Source of the DNA: Microbacterium ureisolvens
Lineage (GTDB): Bacteria > Actinomycetota > Actinomycetes > Actinomycetales > Microbacteriaceae
Length of the DNA: 64,000 bases
Assembly: GCF_019511645.1 (NCBI RefSeq)
Contig: NZ_JAEUAX010000001.1
Span: forward strand, 248,001-312,000
Direction of reading: 5' to 3'
Part shown: piece after piece, positions 56,404 to 64,000 of the stretch
Numbering within the stretch: the first letter of the stretch is position 1
Layout: every line of letters begins with the position of its first letter
The notes under the pieces: model-generated
Databases searched by the model: none
The model's input: the letters and a program-made list of their open reading frames with translations, nothing else
What the model was told of the DNA's origin: nothing
Position numbers and translations under genes: made by a program

Positions 56404-56997
56404 ATGGCCGAACCACTTGTCGCGACCAGCGTCTTCGACCGGCTGCTGAAGGACCGCATCATCTGGCTGGGGTCGGAGGTGCGTGACGACAACGCCAACG
56501 AGATCTGCGCGAAGATCCTGCTTCTCGCCGCTGAGGACTCCGAGAAGGACATCTACCTCTACATCAACTCGCCGGGTGGCTCGATCACCGCCGGCATGGC
56601 TATCTACGACACCATGCAGTTCGTGCCCAACGACATCGTCACGGTCGGCATCGGCATGGCGGCCTCGATGGGCCAGCTTCTGCTGACGGCAGGCACCAAG
56701 GGCAAGCGGTACATCACACCCAACGCCCGCGTGCTCCTGCACCAGCCGCACGGCGGTTTCGGCGGCACCGCGAGCGACATCCAGACGCAGGCGCAGCTCA
56801 TCCTCGACATGAAGAAGCGCCTCGCCGAGATCACCGCGTCGCAGACCGGCAAGACGGTCGAGCAGATCAACGCCGACGGTGACCGCGACCGCTGGTTCAC
56901 CGCGCCGGAGGCGCTCGAGTACGGCTTCGTCGACCACATCCGCGACTCGGCGCTCGACGTCGTCGGCGGTGGCGGCACCGGCGGCTCGGACAAGTAA
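56404..56997 (+). CDS. clpP1: ClpP1 protease subunit
   Basis: A 197-residue serine protease subunit of the mixed ClpP1P2 tetradecamer. The catalytic triad is Ser 88 (IGMAASMGQ), His 113 (LLHQPHGG) and an Asp near 164 (GDRDRWF). [21 protein letters not shown] is the family oxyanion and handle region. ACAGGAG lies shortly before the ATG. clpP2 follows after 32 bases, so the two are co-transcribed as in other actinobacteria. ClpX, and probably ClpC with ClpS, feed substrates to this core. Confidence 0.96.
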   Translation: MAEPLVATSVFDRLLKDRIIWLGSEVRDDNANEICAKILLLAAEDSEKDIYLYINSPGGSITAGMAIYDTMQFVPNDIVTVGIGMAASMGQLLLTAGTKGKRYITPNARVLLHQPHGGFGGTASDIQTQAQLILDMKKRLAEITASQTGKTVEQINADGDRDRWFTAPEALEYGFVDHIRDSALDVVGGGGTGGSDK

Positions 56998-57029
56998 CGG
57001 CACCGAAGGCGAAAGAGAGAGAACCCGCA

Positions 57030-57707
57030 ATGCTGACCCCCACCTTCGGCGGCGCCCCGCTGGCGCCTCAGGGCCTCCAGATGCCCGGCAGCCGCTACAT
57101 CCTGCCGCAGTTCGAGGAGCGCACCGCCTACGGCTACAAGCGCCAGGACCCGTACAACAAGCTGTTCGAGGACCGCGTCATCTTCCTGGGTGTCCAGGTC
57201 GACGACGCCTCGGCAGACGACGTCATGGCGCAGCTGCTCGTCCTCGAGTCGCAGGACCCCGACCGCGACATCATCATGTACATCAACTCGCCCGGCGGCT
57301 CGTTCACGGCGATGACGGCGATCTACGACACCATGCAGTACGTGTCGCCGCAGATCCAGACGGTCGTACTGGGCCAGGCGGCCTCGGCTGCGGCCGTCCT
57401 CCTGGCCGCGGGCGCCCCCGGCAAGCGCCTCGCGCTGCCGAACGCCCGCATCCTGATCCACCAGCCCGCCGTGGGCGAGGCCGGCCACGGTCAGGCGTCC
57501 GACATCGAGATCCAGGCGGCCGAGATCCTGCGCATGCGGACCTGGCTCGAGGAGACGCTCGCGAAGCACTCGAACAAGACGCAGGCCGAGGTCAACAAGG
57601 ACATCGACCGCGACAAGATCCTCTCCGCGGAGGAGGCGGTCACCTACGGCCTCGTCGACCAGGTGCTCACCACCCGCAAGCGCGGTCAGCAGGCTCTCAC
57701 GAAGTAA
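57030..57707 (+). CDS. clpP2: ClpP2 protease subunit
   Basis: A 225-residue partner of ClpP1. The catalytic Ser 119 is in [15 protein letters not shown] and the His is in [33 protein letters not shown] is the shared core. The N-terminus carries an extra stretch of about 25 residues ([13 protein letters not shown]) that is likely removed as a propeptide in the mature enzyme, as described for actinobacterial ClpPs. GAGAGAGAA lies before the ATG. A compound hairpin follows the stop. Confidence 0.96.
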   Translation: MLTPTFGGAPLAPQGLQMPGSRYILPQFEERTAYGYKRQDPYNKLFEDRVIFLGVQVDDASADDVMAQLLVLESQDPDRDIIMYINSPGGSFTAMTAIYDTMQYVSPQIQTVVLGQAASAAAVLLAAGAPGKRLALPNARILIHQPAVGEAGHGQASDIEIQAAEILRMRTWLEETLAKHSNKTQAEVNKDIDRDKILSAEEAVTYGLVDQVLTTRKRGQQALTK

Positions 57708-57732
57708 TCGCTCCGCGTCGATCCGCAGAGTT

Positions 57733-57772
57733 CAGCGCTCCGCCTCCCGCTCGTGCGGGATGCGGAGCGCTG
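57733..57772 (+). terminator. Compound hairpin after clpP2
   Basis: CAGCGCTCCGC (57733-57743) pairs perfectly with 57762-57772, and inside it CCCGC-TCGT-GCGGG forms a second stem. It separates clpP1P2 from clpX. Confidence 0.75.
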
Positions 57773-57910
57773 TGCTGTACGGCGGGGGTTCTCTCTGCGC
57801 GAACCCGGGTCGTCCACAACGTGCGTCGCAATGCCGCCGCATGTCGGCCTCAGCTATTAGGCTCGGAGGACAGCTGGGGGGCTCGCCCCCGAGGTACGAG
57901 GAGGAGCGGC

Positions 57911-59179
57911 ATGGCACGCATCGGTGAGAGCGCCGACTTGTTCAAGTGCTCCTTCTGCGGCAAGAGCCAGAAGCAGGTCCAGCAGTTGATCGCCGGACCC
58001 GGCGTCTACATCTGCGACGAGTGCGTCGAGTTGTGCAACGAGATCATCGAAGAGCGCATGGCGGAGTCGTCGTCCGGCGTCGTCGCCGACTTCGACCTGC
58101 CGAAGCCTCGCGAGATCTTCGCCTTCCTCGAGGAGTACGTCGTCGGGCAGACCGACGCCAAGCGCGCACTCTCGGTCGCCGTGTACAACCACTACAAGCG
58201 CGTGCGCGCACACGGCACGATCCAGTCGGCCGAGCAGCGCGCCGACGAGATCGAGATCGCCAAGAGCAACATCCTGCTTCTCGGCCCGACGGGCTGCGGC
58301 AAGACCTACCTCGCGCAGACACTCGCCAAGCGGCTCAACGTGCCGTTCGCGGTCGCCGATGCGACCGCCCTGACCGAGGCCGGCTACGTCGGCGAAGACG
58401 TCGAGAACATCCTCCTCAAGCTGCTGCAGGCTGCGGACTTCGACACGAAGCGCGCCGAGACCGGCATCATCTACATCGACGAGGTCGACAAGATCGCGCG
58501 CAAGGCGGAGAACCCGTCGATCACGCGCGACGTCTCGGGGGAGGGCGTGCAGCAGGCGCTGCTGAAGATCCTCGAGGGCACCGTCGCCTCGGTTCCCCCG
58601 CAGGGTGGGCGCAAGCATCCGCATCAGGAGTTCATCCAGATCGACACGACGAACGTCCTGTTCATCGTGGCAGGCGCCTTCGCCGGGCTGGAAGACATCA
58701 TCTCGTCGCGCGTCGGCAAGCACGGTGTCGGCTTCGGCGCGTCGCTGCACCGCAAGGACGAAGACCTCAACCTCTTCGGCGACGTGCAACCCGAAGACCT
58801 CCACAAGTTCGGCCTGATCCCGGAGTTCATCGGCCGTCTGCCCGTGGTCGCATCCGTCTCGCCGCTGGACCGCGAGGCGCTCATGGAGATCCTCACCGAG
58901 CCGAAGAACGCGCTGGTGAAGCAGTACCACCGCATGTTCGAACTCGACGGCGTCACGCTGGAGTTCGATCGCGAGGCCCTCGAGGCGATCGCCGACCTCG
59001 CGGTGGCGCGCAAGACCGGTGCGCGAGGACTCCGCGCGATCCTCGAGGACGTTCTCGGCCCGATCATGTTCGAGATCCCCTCGACGGACGACGTCGACAA
59101 GGTCATCGTCACCCGCGCCGCCGTCGATGAGGGTGCTCCGCCGACGCTCGTGCTCCGGGAGAAGCGCAAGAGCGCCTGA
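57911..59179 (+). CDS. clpX: ATP-dependent Clp protease ATP-binding subunit ClpX
   Basis: A 422-residue AAA+ unfoldase that feeds ClpP. The N-terminal zinc-binding domain has Cys 13, 16, 35 and 38. Walker A is [18 protein letters not shown] near residue 120, Walker B is [11 protein letters not shown], the pore loop is GYVGEDVE, and the ClpP-binding IGF-like loop region and sensor 2 ([15 protein letters not shown]) are present. GAGGAG lies 5 bases before the ATG. An in-frame upstream extension passes through clpP2 and is not used. The gene is separated from clpP2 by 203 bases with a terminator. Confidence 0.97.
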   Translation: MARIGESADLFKCSFCGKSQKQVQQLIAGPGVYICDECVELCNEIIEERMAESSSGVVADFDLPKPREIFAFLEEYVVGQTDAKRALSVAVYNHYKRVRAHGTIQSAEQRADEIEIAKSNILLLGPTGCGKTYLAQTLAKRLNVPFAVADATALTEAGYVGEDVENILLKLLQAADFDTKRAETGIIYIDEVDKIARKAENPSITRDVSGEGVQQALLKILEGTVASVPPQGGRKHPHQEFIQIDTTNVLFIVAGAFAGLEDIISSRVGKHGVGFGASLHRKDEDLNLFGDVQPEDLHKFGLIPEFIGRLPVVASVSPLDREALMEILTEPKNALVKQYHRMFELDGVTLEFDREALEAIADLAVARKTGARGLRAILEDVLGPIMFEIPSTDDVDKVIVTRAAVDEGAPPTLVLREKRKSA

Positions 59180-59208
59180 CCGGCGTTCGGCCACCGCCGG
59201 AGTTCCAC

Positions 59209-60195
59209 ATGCCCGACGTCGTACCGGACCTCGCGGACTTCTCGGGCGTCGTCAGCGCGCGGCGTGGGGACCACGTGATCGGCGAGTGGGCGGTCGGGTT
59301 GGCCGACCGCACCGCGGGCGCGCCGAACACGCCCCAGACGCGTTTCGGCCTGGCGAGCGGCACGAAGACGTTCACTGCGCTCGCCACGCTCTCGCTCGTC
59401 GGGGACGGCCTGCTGCGTCGCGACACCCGCGCGCGCGAGATCCTGGGAGACGACCTGCCGCTCATCGCCGACGACGTCACCGTCGACCACCTGCTGACTC
59501 ACACCTCGGGTATCGGGGACTATCTCGACGAAGAGATCGATGCGATGGCGCCGCTGAGCGTACCCGTGCAGCAGCTGGATTCGACCCCGGCGTACCTGCC
59601 GATGCTCGACGGCTTGCCCACGAAGTTCAGTGCAGGGGAGCGCTTCTCGTATTGCAACGGAGGCTACGTCGTGCTCGCGATCATCGCCGAGCGGGCCACG
59701 GGCATCTCGTTCGCCGACCTCGTCCGGACGCGCGTGTTCGAGCCGGCAGCGATGGCCGCTTCGGGCTTCCCGCGCTCCGACCTGCTCCCGCCCGGCACCG
59801 CCACCGGGTACAAGGAGGACGGCCGCACGAACGTGTTCGAGCTGCCGGTGGTCGGCTCGGGGGACGGGGGAGCGCACTCGACAGTGGGCGACCTGCACCG
59901 CTTCTGGCAGGCCCTCCTGGCCGGGCGCATCGTGGATCGCTCCCTGGTGGGCCTGCTCACCCAGCGCGTCACCGCGGACGCGGGCGACGGACTCGGCTAT
60001 GGCCGCGGAGTGTGGCTGGACGACGATGACCTCGTGATGGTGGGTGGCGACCACGGCGTGGTGGCGGTGAGCCGGCATCATCCGCCGACCTCGACAACGG
60101 TGACAGGGCTCGCGAACGTGGAGGTGCCGACCTTCGCGCGCATCCGCGACTTGATGAGCGTCGCCAAGAGGGTCGGTGTCGTACCCGCCCAGTAG
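59209..60195 (+). CDS. Serine hydrolase, class C beta-lactamase/DD-peptidase family
   Basis: A 328-residue penicillin-binding-type hydrolase. SGTK (Ser 50 and Lys 53) is the SxxK motif, YCN (148-150) is the YxN motif, and the third box is likely GGDHG near residue 287 (HTG-like). THTSGIGDYLDEE is the family stretch near 98. No signal peptide is seen at the chosen ATG, so it is probably cytoplasmic. Esterase activity is as likely as beta-lactamase activity. GGAG lies 8 bases before the ATG. Confidence 0.87.
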   Translation: MPDVVPDLADFSGVVSARRGDHVIGEWAVGLADRTAGAPNTPQTRFGLASGTKTFTALATLSLVGDGLLRRDTRAREILGDDLPLIADDVTVDHLLTHTSGIGDYLDEEIDAMAPLSVPVQQLDSTPAYLPMLDGLPTKFSAGERFSYCNGGYVVLAIIAERATGISFADLVRTRVFEPAAMAASGFPRSDLLPPGTATGYKEDGRTNVFELPVVGSGDGGAHSTVGDLHRFWQALLAGRIVDRSLVGLLTQRVTADAGDGLGYGRGVWLDDDDLVMVGGDHGVVAVSRHHPPTSTTVTGLANVEVPTFARIRDLMSVAKRVGVVPAQ

Positions 60196-60198
60196 TTT
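60193..60198 (+). promoter_or_regulatory. Leaderless -10 box overlapping a stop codon
   Basis: TAGTTT ends 6 bases before the ATG at 60205. Its TAG is the stop codon of the serine hydrolase gene. Confidence 0.5.
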
Positions 60199-60204
60199 CG
60201 GCGC

Positions 60205-61323
60205 ATGCCCACCGTCCGTCCGTTCCGCATCCACATTCCCGACGCAGACCTCGCCGATCTGCGGGCGCGCCTCGACCGGTTCCGGCCGCTGCCGGACTCG
60301 CCTCGGCGACCGCCCTCGGGCATGACCGCGGGCTACCTCCACGACCTCGTCGAGGCGTGGCGCGACTGGGACTGGCGAGCCCGCGAGGCGTGGCTGAACG
60401 ACCATCCCCAGTTTCTGGCCGACATCGGCGACGCCACCATCCACTTCGCTCATGTTCGCTCGGCGCACGATCATGCCCCCGCGCTCCTGGTTATGCACGG
60501 CTGGCCGCACACGTTCGCCCTGCAGCTCGACTTCGCGGATCTGCTCCCCGACTTCCATGTGGTCGTGCCGAGCTTCCCGGGATTCGCCTACTCCACCGCC
60601 TACGCCGACGGCCCGATGACCGAGACGAGGCTGGCTGCGACGATGCACTCGCTCATGACCGAGGTACTCGGGTATACGTCGTACCTCACGTACGGCGAGG
60701 ATGTCTCAGCGAACGTCAACGACCTGATCGCCGGATCGTATCCGGAGGCCGTCGCGGGAGTCGTGGTCACGCATTCGCACTTCCCGTCGATGGCGGAGCG
60801 TCACGGACTCACCGACCCCGACGAGATCGCCTTCTTCGCCCGGCTCGAGCAATGGGGAGGTGCCAACGGTGCGTACGGCCACGTGCAGGCGACACGCCCT
60901 GACACGCTCGCGGTCGCGCTGAACGACTCACCGGCCGGACTGCTGGGGTGGCTGGCGGAGAAGCTCGTGGAGTGGAGTGATACTCCCGTGGGAGATCCGC
61001 GGGCCGTGGAGCTCAGGATCTCCCGGGACCGCATCCTCACCGAAGCGATGATCTATTGGGCGACCCAGAGCATCGGCACGTCGTTCCGTCCGTACTACGA
61101 AGGTGCCGATCAACCGGATGAGATGCCCCCCGTCGTGATCCCGGCATCCGTCCACATCCAGCGCCACGAAGGCGATTACCCCGAATCGCTGGCTCGACGG
61201 TTCTACCGCGACCTGCGCGTGTTCGAGCGGCTCGACGAAGGCGGGCACTTCGCCATCGCCGAAGTGCCCGCCCTCATGGCTGAGCGGGTGCGCGCGTTCG
61301 CGCGTCAGCTCGACCTGGTCTGA
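60205..61323 (+). CDS. Epoxide hydrolase-like alpha/beta hydrolase
   Basis: A 372-residue enzyme of the epoxide hydrolase family with the EHN N-terminal region (PFRIHIPDADLADLRARLDR). The oxyanion motif is HGWP (98-101), FPGFAYS lies near 124, and the C-terminal His is in DEGGHFAIAE. The nucleophile elbow, normally GGDWG, reads GEDVS here with Asp 166 as the likely nucleophile. A lid domain with possible catalytic tyrosines lies at about 200-290. The substrate is unknown. The gene starts 9 bases after the serine hydrolase stop and ends 7 bases before the convergent M3 peptidase. Confidence 0.85.
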   Translation: MPTVRPFRIHIPDADLADLRARLDRFRPLPDSPRRPPSGMTAGYLHDLVEAWRDWDWRAREAWLNDHPQFLADIGDATIHFAHVRSAHDHAPALLVMHGWPHTFALQLDFADLLPDFHVVVPSFPGFAYSTAYADGPMTETRLAATMHSLMTEVLGYTSYLTYGEDVSANVNDLIAGSYPEAVAGVVVTHSHFPSMAERHGLTDPDEIAFFARLEQWGGANGAYGHVQATRPDTLAVALNDSPAGLLGWLAEKLVEWSDTPVGDPRAVELRISRDRILTEAMIYWATQSIGTSFRPYYEGADQPDEMPPVVIPASVHIQRHEGDYPESLARRFYRDLRVFERLDEGGHFAIAEVPALMAERVRAFARQLDLV

Positions 61324-61330
61324 CGACCGC

Positions 61331-63382
61331 CTAGTCCGCCAGACCGCGCCGCGCCAGGAGCGGCTCGATCTCGGCATCACGTCCGCGGAAGTCGCGGTAG
61401 GCCTCGCGCGGATCCTTCGAGCCGCCCACGCCGAGCAGTCGTCCGCGGAAGCGGTCGCCGTTCTCGCGGCGCAGGCCGCCGTTCTCGCGGAACCACTCGA
61501 CCGTGTCGGCGTCGAGCACCTCGCTCCAGATGTACGAGTAATAGCCGGCGCTGTAGCCACCCGAGAAAACGTGGGCGAAGTACGTCGACGAGTACCGAGT
61601 CGGCACGGCCGGGTTGTCGAGGCCGATGTCCGCGAGGGCGGCCGCCTCGAAGTCGGCGACGTCGATCTCCGCGGCGGCGGCTTCTACCGACAGCGAGTGC
61701 CACGCCTGGTCGAGCCACGCTGCCGCGAGGTACTCGCTGGTCGCGAAACCCTGGTTGAACGCCTCCGACGCGTGCAGCTTCTCGACGATCTCGGCGGGGA
61801 GCGGCTCGTCGGTGTCGACGTGGCGCGCGTACGACGCGAGGATCTCGGGCCAGTAGATCCACATCTCGTTGACCTGGCTCGGGAATTCGACGAAGTCGCG
61901 GTACACGTTTGTGCCGGCGAAGTGCGGGTACGTGACGGTCGCGAACAGACCGTGCAGGGCGTGACCGAACTCGTGGAACAGTGTGGTCACCTCGTCCAGG
62001 CTGAGCAGCGTCGGGCGTCCGTCGGCGGGCTTCGGCACGTTGAGGTTGTTGACGACGATCGGCTGCGTGCCGCGGAGGCGCGACTGCAGCACGATCGAGT
62101 TCATCCACGCGCCGCCTCGCTTCGTGTCCCGCGTGTAGAGGTCGAGGATGTAGAGCCCGAGCGTCGAGCCGTCAGCGTTGTGGACCTCGAAGACGCGTGT
62201 GTCCGGGTGGTATCCGCCGAGGTCGGTGCGCTCGATGAAGGTGATCCCGTACAGGTCGGTCGCGGCGCGGAACACGCCGTCCTTGAGCACCCGCTCCGCC
62301 TCGAACCATGGCCGCAGCGCCGCGCGGTCGAGGTCGTACTCGGCGGCCCGGACCTTCTCGGTGTAGAACGCCCAGTCATGCGCCTCAAGGGCGAACGGCG
62401 CAGGGCCGGCATCGATGATGGCCTGGAGCTTCGTCTGCTCGCGTCGCGCATTGCGCGCCGCGGGTGCGGCGAGCTGGCGCAGCAGATCGTGGACGGCCGC
62501 GGGCGATCCTGCGGTCTCGTCCGACGTGATGTATGCGGCGTGCGAGTCGTAGCCGAGCAGGGCGGCGCGCTCGGCGCGCAGCCGCACGATCTCGAGCAGT
62601 GTGGCGCGGTTGTCGTTCTCGTTGCCGCGCGAGCCGCGAGAACGGGATGCCGCGAGAAGGCGCGCGCGCGAACGCCGATCGGTCAGGCTGGAGAGGTAGG
62701 GATGGCCGGTGAAGAGGGTGAGCGTCACGACCCACTTCCCCTCCAGCCCACGATCGGCCGCGGCCTGCGCCGCGGCGGAGAGCTCGCCCTCGGAGAGCCC
62801 GTCGAGCTCGGAGGCGTCGTCGAACACGACCGCCAGATCGTTGGTGTCGGCGAGCAGGTTCTTCTCGAACTGCGTCGTGAGAGTCGACAGACGCTGGTTG
62901 AGCTCTGTCAGGCGCTTCTTCGCCTCATCGTCGAGGCCGGCGCCGGCGTGCGCCATCTCGGTATGGTGGCGCTCCACCAGGTACCGCTGCTCCGGGGTCA
63001 GGTCGAGTTCATCCAGCTGGTCGTGGATCGTCTCGATGCGCCCGAACAGGGCGGAATCCAGCTGGATCGAGTCCTGGTGCGCCGACATGAGGGGCGCCAG
63101 CTTCTCTTCGATCTCCTGGATCTCGGGCGTCGCGTCGGCGGAGGACACCGTGTAGAAGGTCCGCGCGATGTCACCCAGGAGTCGTCCGCTCTCCTCCAGG
63201 GGCAGCAGGGTGTTCTCGAACGTCGGCGTCGACCGCGCGCGCGTGATCGCGGACACTTCGGCCGTATGGGCGGCGAAGGCCTGCTCGAACGCCGGCAGGT
63301 AGTGCTCGGGGCGGATGACGGCGTAGTCGGGCAGCCCGTACGGCAGCGTGCTGGGGGACAGAAGCGGATTGTCGTTCGGCAT
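61331..63382 (-). CDS. M3-family peptidyl-dipeptidase (Dcp/oligopeptidase A-like)
   Basis: A 683-residue zinc metallopeptidase. TLFHEFGHALHGLFA has the HExxH motif near residue 470, and the Glu ligand follows in FVEFPSQVNEMW. The C-terminal substrate-binding YSAGYYSYIWSEVLDAD is typical of the Dcp/OpdA branch. The N-terminal half is helical. It degrades short peptides in the cytoplasm. The ATG at 63382 follows TACGCT by 7 bases, with GGAG within the gap. Its promoter faces the 14-bp repeat array shared with the winged-helix gene. Confidence 0.92.
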   Translation of the reverse strand: MPNDNPLLSPSTLPYGLPDYAVIRPEHYLPAFEQAFAAHTAEVSAITRARSTPTFENTLLPLEESGRLLGDIARTFYTVSSADATPEIQEIEEKLAPLMSAHQDSIQLDSALFGRIETIHDQLDELDLTPEQRYLVERHHTEMAHAGAGLDDEAKKRLTELNQRLSTLTTQFEKNLLADTNDLAVVFDDASELDGLSEGELSAAAQAAADRGLEGKWVVTLTLFTGHPYLSSLTDRRSRARLLAASRSRGSRGNENDNRATLLEIVRLRAERAALLGYDSHAAYITSDETAGSPAAVHDLLRQLAAPAARNARREQTKLQAIIDAGPAPFALEAHDWAFYTEKVRAAEYDLDRAALRPWFEAERVLKDGVFRAATDLYGITFIERTDLGGYHPDTRVFEVHNADGSTLGLYILDLYTRDTKRGGAWMNSIVLQSRLRGTQPIVVNNLNVPKPADGRPTLLSLDEVTTLFHEFGHALHGLFATVTYPHFAGTNVYRDFVEFPSQVNEMWIYWPEILASYARHVDTDEPLPAEIVEKLHASEAFNQGFATSEYLAAAWLDQAWHSLSVEAAAAEIDVADFEAAALADIGLDNPAVPTRYSSTYFAHVFSGGYSAGYYSYIWSEVLDADTVEWFRENGGLRRENGDRFRGRLLGVGGSKDPREAYRDFRGRDAEIEPLLARRGLAD

Positions 63383-63389
63383 GGTCTCC

Positions 63390-63395
63390 AGCGTA
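63390..63395 (-). promoter_or_regulatory. -10 box of the M3 peptidase gene
   Basis: TACGCT ends 7 bases before the ATG at 63382. It lies 30 bases from the repeat array. Confidence 0.4.
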
Positions 63396-63425
63396 GTCAC
63401 GCCGACGGGCGATGCCGAGAGTGTT

Positions 63426-63486
63426 TTGCAAAGATCCAATTGCAAACAAGTAATTGCAAAGAAGTGCTTGCAAAGATCTCTTTGCA
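63426..63486 (+). repeat. Five-copy 14-bp direct repeat (TTGCAAA array)
   Basis: TTGCAAA occurs at 63426, 63440, 63454 and 63468, and a shortened TTGCA at 63482, all with exactly 14-bp spacing. Each core TTGCAA is self-complementary. The array is AT-rich, ends 4 bases before the TAATCT box of the winged-helix gene and lies between two divergent genes. Confidence 0.85.
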
Positions 63487-63490
63487 TCAC

Positions 63491-63496
63491 TAATCT
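63491..63496 (+). promoter_or_regulatory. Leaderless -10 box of the winged-helix regulator
   Basis: TAATCT ends 6 bases before the ATG at 63503, directly next to the last 14-bp repeat. Confidence 0.55.
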
Positions 63497-63502
63497 GAGG
63501 GC

Positions 63503-64000
63503 ATGGCTGAGAACGAGACCCCGGATGCGAAGGATGCCGCCGCCCGCACGGAGGAGCGACACCACCAGGACCGCGTCCTGGATTCCGGAGCCCTGAGGGC
63601 ACTTGCGCACCCGCTTCGCGTGAAGATCTACGACATCCTCAGCCAGTACGGCCCGCAGACGGCGAGTTCACTCGCGGAGCGGCTGGGGGAGTCCAGCGGA
63701 TCCACGAGCTACCACCTTCGCGCCCTCGCCAAGCAGGACCTCATCCGCGAGGCCGAGGATCGCGGTACCGGCCGCGAGCGGTGGTGGGAGCGTCCGGTCG
63801 GGGGCGTGTCCTTCGCGAATCCCGACGCGATGACGACGCCGGCGGGACGCGCGGCGACGCAGGTCGTGATGAACGAGTTCCTGCGCAACCGCAACGATCA
63901 GCTGCTCGACTTCGTCAACCGGGGCATCGGCGGCGAAGACGAGATGTGGCAGGAGGGGACCCTGATCTCCACGGCCACGGCGCGCCTCACGCCGGAGCAG
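63503..64000 (+). CDS. Winged-helix transcriptional regulator (ArsR-like), 3' end outside window
   Basis: The first 166 residues of a regulator. After a charged N-terminal tail comes ALRALAHPLRVKIYDILSQYGPQTASSLAERLGESSGSTSYHLRALAKQDLIREAED in outline, a winged helix of the ArsR type with recognition helix near SSGSTSYHLRAL. The C-terminal part is helical and continues past base 64000. The ligand is unknown. The start is the ATG at 63503, 6 bases after TAATCT. The five-copy repeat immediately upstream is a natural candidate for its operator. Confidence 0.88.
   Translation, partial: MAENETPDAKDAAARTEERHHQDRVLDSGALRALAHPLRVKIYDILSQYGPQTASSLAERLGESSGSTSYHLRALAKQDLIREAEDRGTGRERWWERPVGGVSFANPDAMTTPAGRAATQVVMNEFLRNRNDQLLDFVNRGIGGEDEMWQEGTLISTATARLTPEQ

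Noticed and set aside
63426-63486. 14-bp repeats as a CRISPR array
   Set aside because: Units are far too short, cores are 7 bases, and there are no cas genes. A promoter operator fits better.
63426-63486. 14-bp repeats as plasmid iterons or a replication origin
   Set aside because: No replication initiator gene is nearby and both flanking genes are chromosomal housekeeping types. The array abuts a -10 box.

Overview
The window is a 64 kb stretch of very GC-rich, densely coding chromosome from an actinobacterium. The protein set fits Microbacteriaceae, probably Microbacterium or a close relative (inference): GlgE with GlgX and GlgB, paired ClpP1/ClpP2, a ClpS gene overlapping a DUF2017 gene, orn beside tRNA-His, a trigger factor with a lysine-rich tail, and a coproporphyrin-type ferrochelatase with C-terminal cysteines. 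Codons nearly always end in G or C. I see no phage, insertion sequence, integron, plasmid or CRISPR signature. Most of it is ordinary core genome. No gene-free stretch exceeds 300 bases; the longest, 25688-25915, holds a DnaA-box-like 9-mer and a strong hairpin.

Layout. 1-1632: the 3' end of an unknown gene and a YbbN-like thioredoxin/TPR protein. 1722-8141 (minus): glgX, glgE, glgB for alpha-glucan metabolism. 8257-13012: cysteine desulfurase, mnmA, ligA. 13078-15091: a YciI-like protein and a fatty-acyl-CoA ligase. 15152-18505: gatCAB, which makes Gln-tRNA(Gln)/Asn-tRNA(Asn). 18610-20841: dinB, a GerW/YtfJ-like protein and a P-loop kinase-like protein. 20849-22934 (minus): tRNA-Arg, orn, tRNA-His, then a zincin-clpS-DUF2017 overlap operon. 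23041-27031: two small unknown proteins, a divergent yczE/MocR pair, an SSB and a lipoprotein. 27142-31000: ettA, two thioesterases and an unknown gene. 31015-36386 (minus): two-component system, then mscS, truncated globin and a flavoprotein dehydrogenase. 36446-42416: pepN, then a SulP transporter and ArsR regulator divergent from ferrochelatase. 42502-46231: RpiB-like isomerase, Nei-type glycosylase, PaiB-like protein, amidohydrolase. 46339-48434: a second two-component system. 48485-53871: dps, acyltransferase, gamma carbonic anhydrase-like protein, alpha/beta hydrolase, lactonase. 53950-59179: tRNA-Gly, NTF2-like protein, tRNA-Pro, tig, clpP1, clpP2, clpX. 59209-64000: serine hydrolase, epoxide hydrolase, M3 peptidase and a truncated winged-helix regulator.

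Two themes connect the genes. First, protein quality control is concentrated here: trigger factor, ClpP1P2X, ClpS, PepN, an M3 peptidase and a YbbN-like protein. Second, many genes have a TANNNT box exactly 6 or 7 bases before an ATG or GTG and no Shine-Dalgarno sequence, the arrangement expected for leaderless mRNAs. The most striking unexplained element is a five-copy direct repeat with an exact 14-bp period (63426-63486) in the divergent promoter between the M3 peptidase and the winged-helix regulator. A recurrent GGATGC/GCATCC hexamer, in codons and in terminator stems, is also notable.
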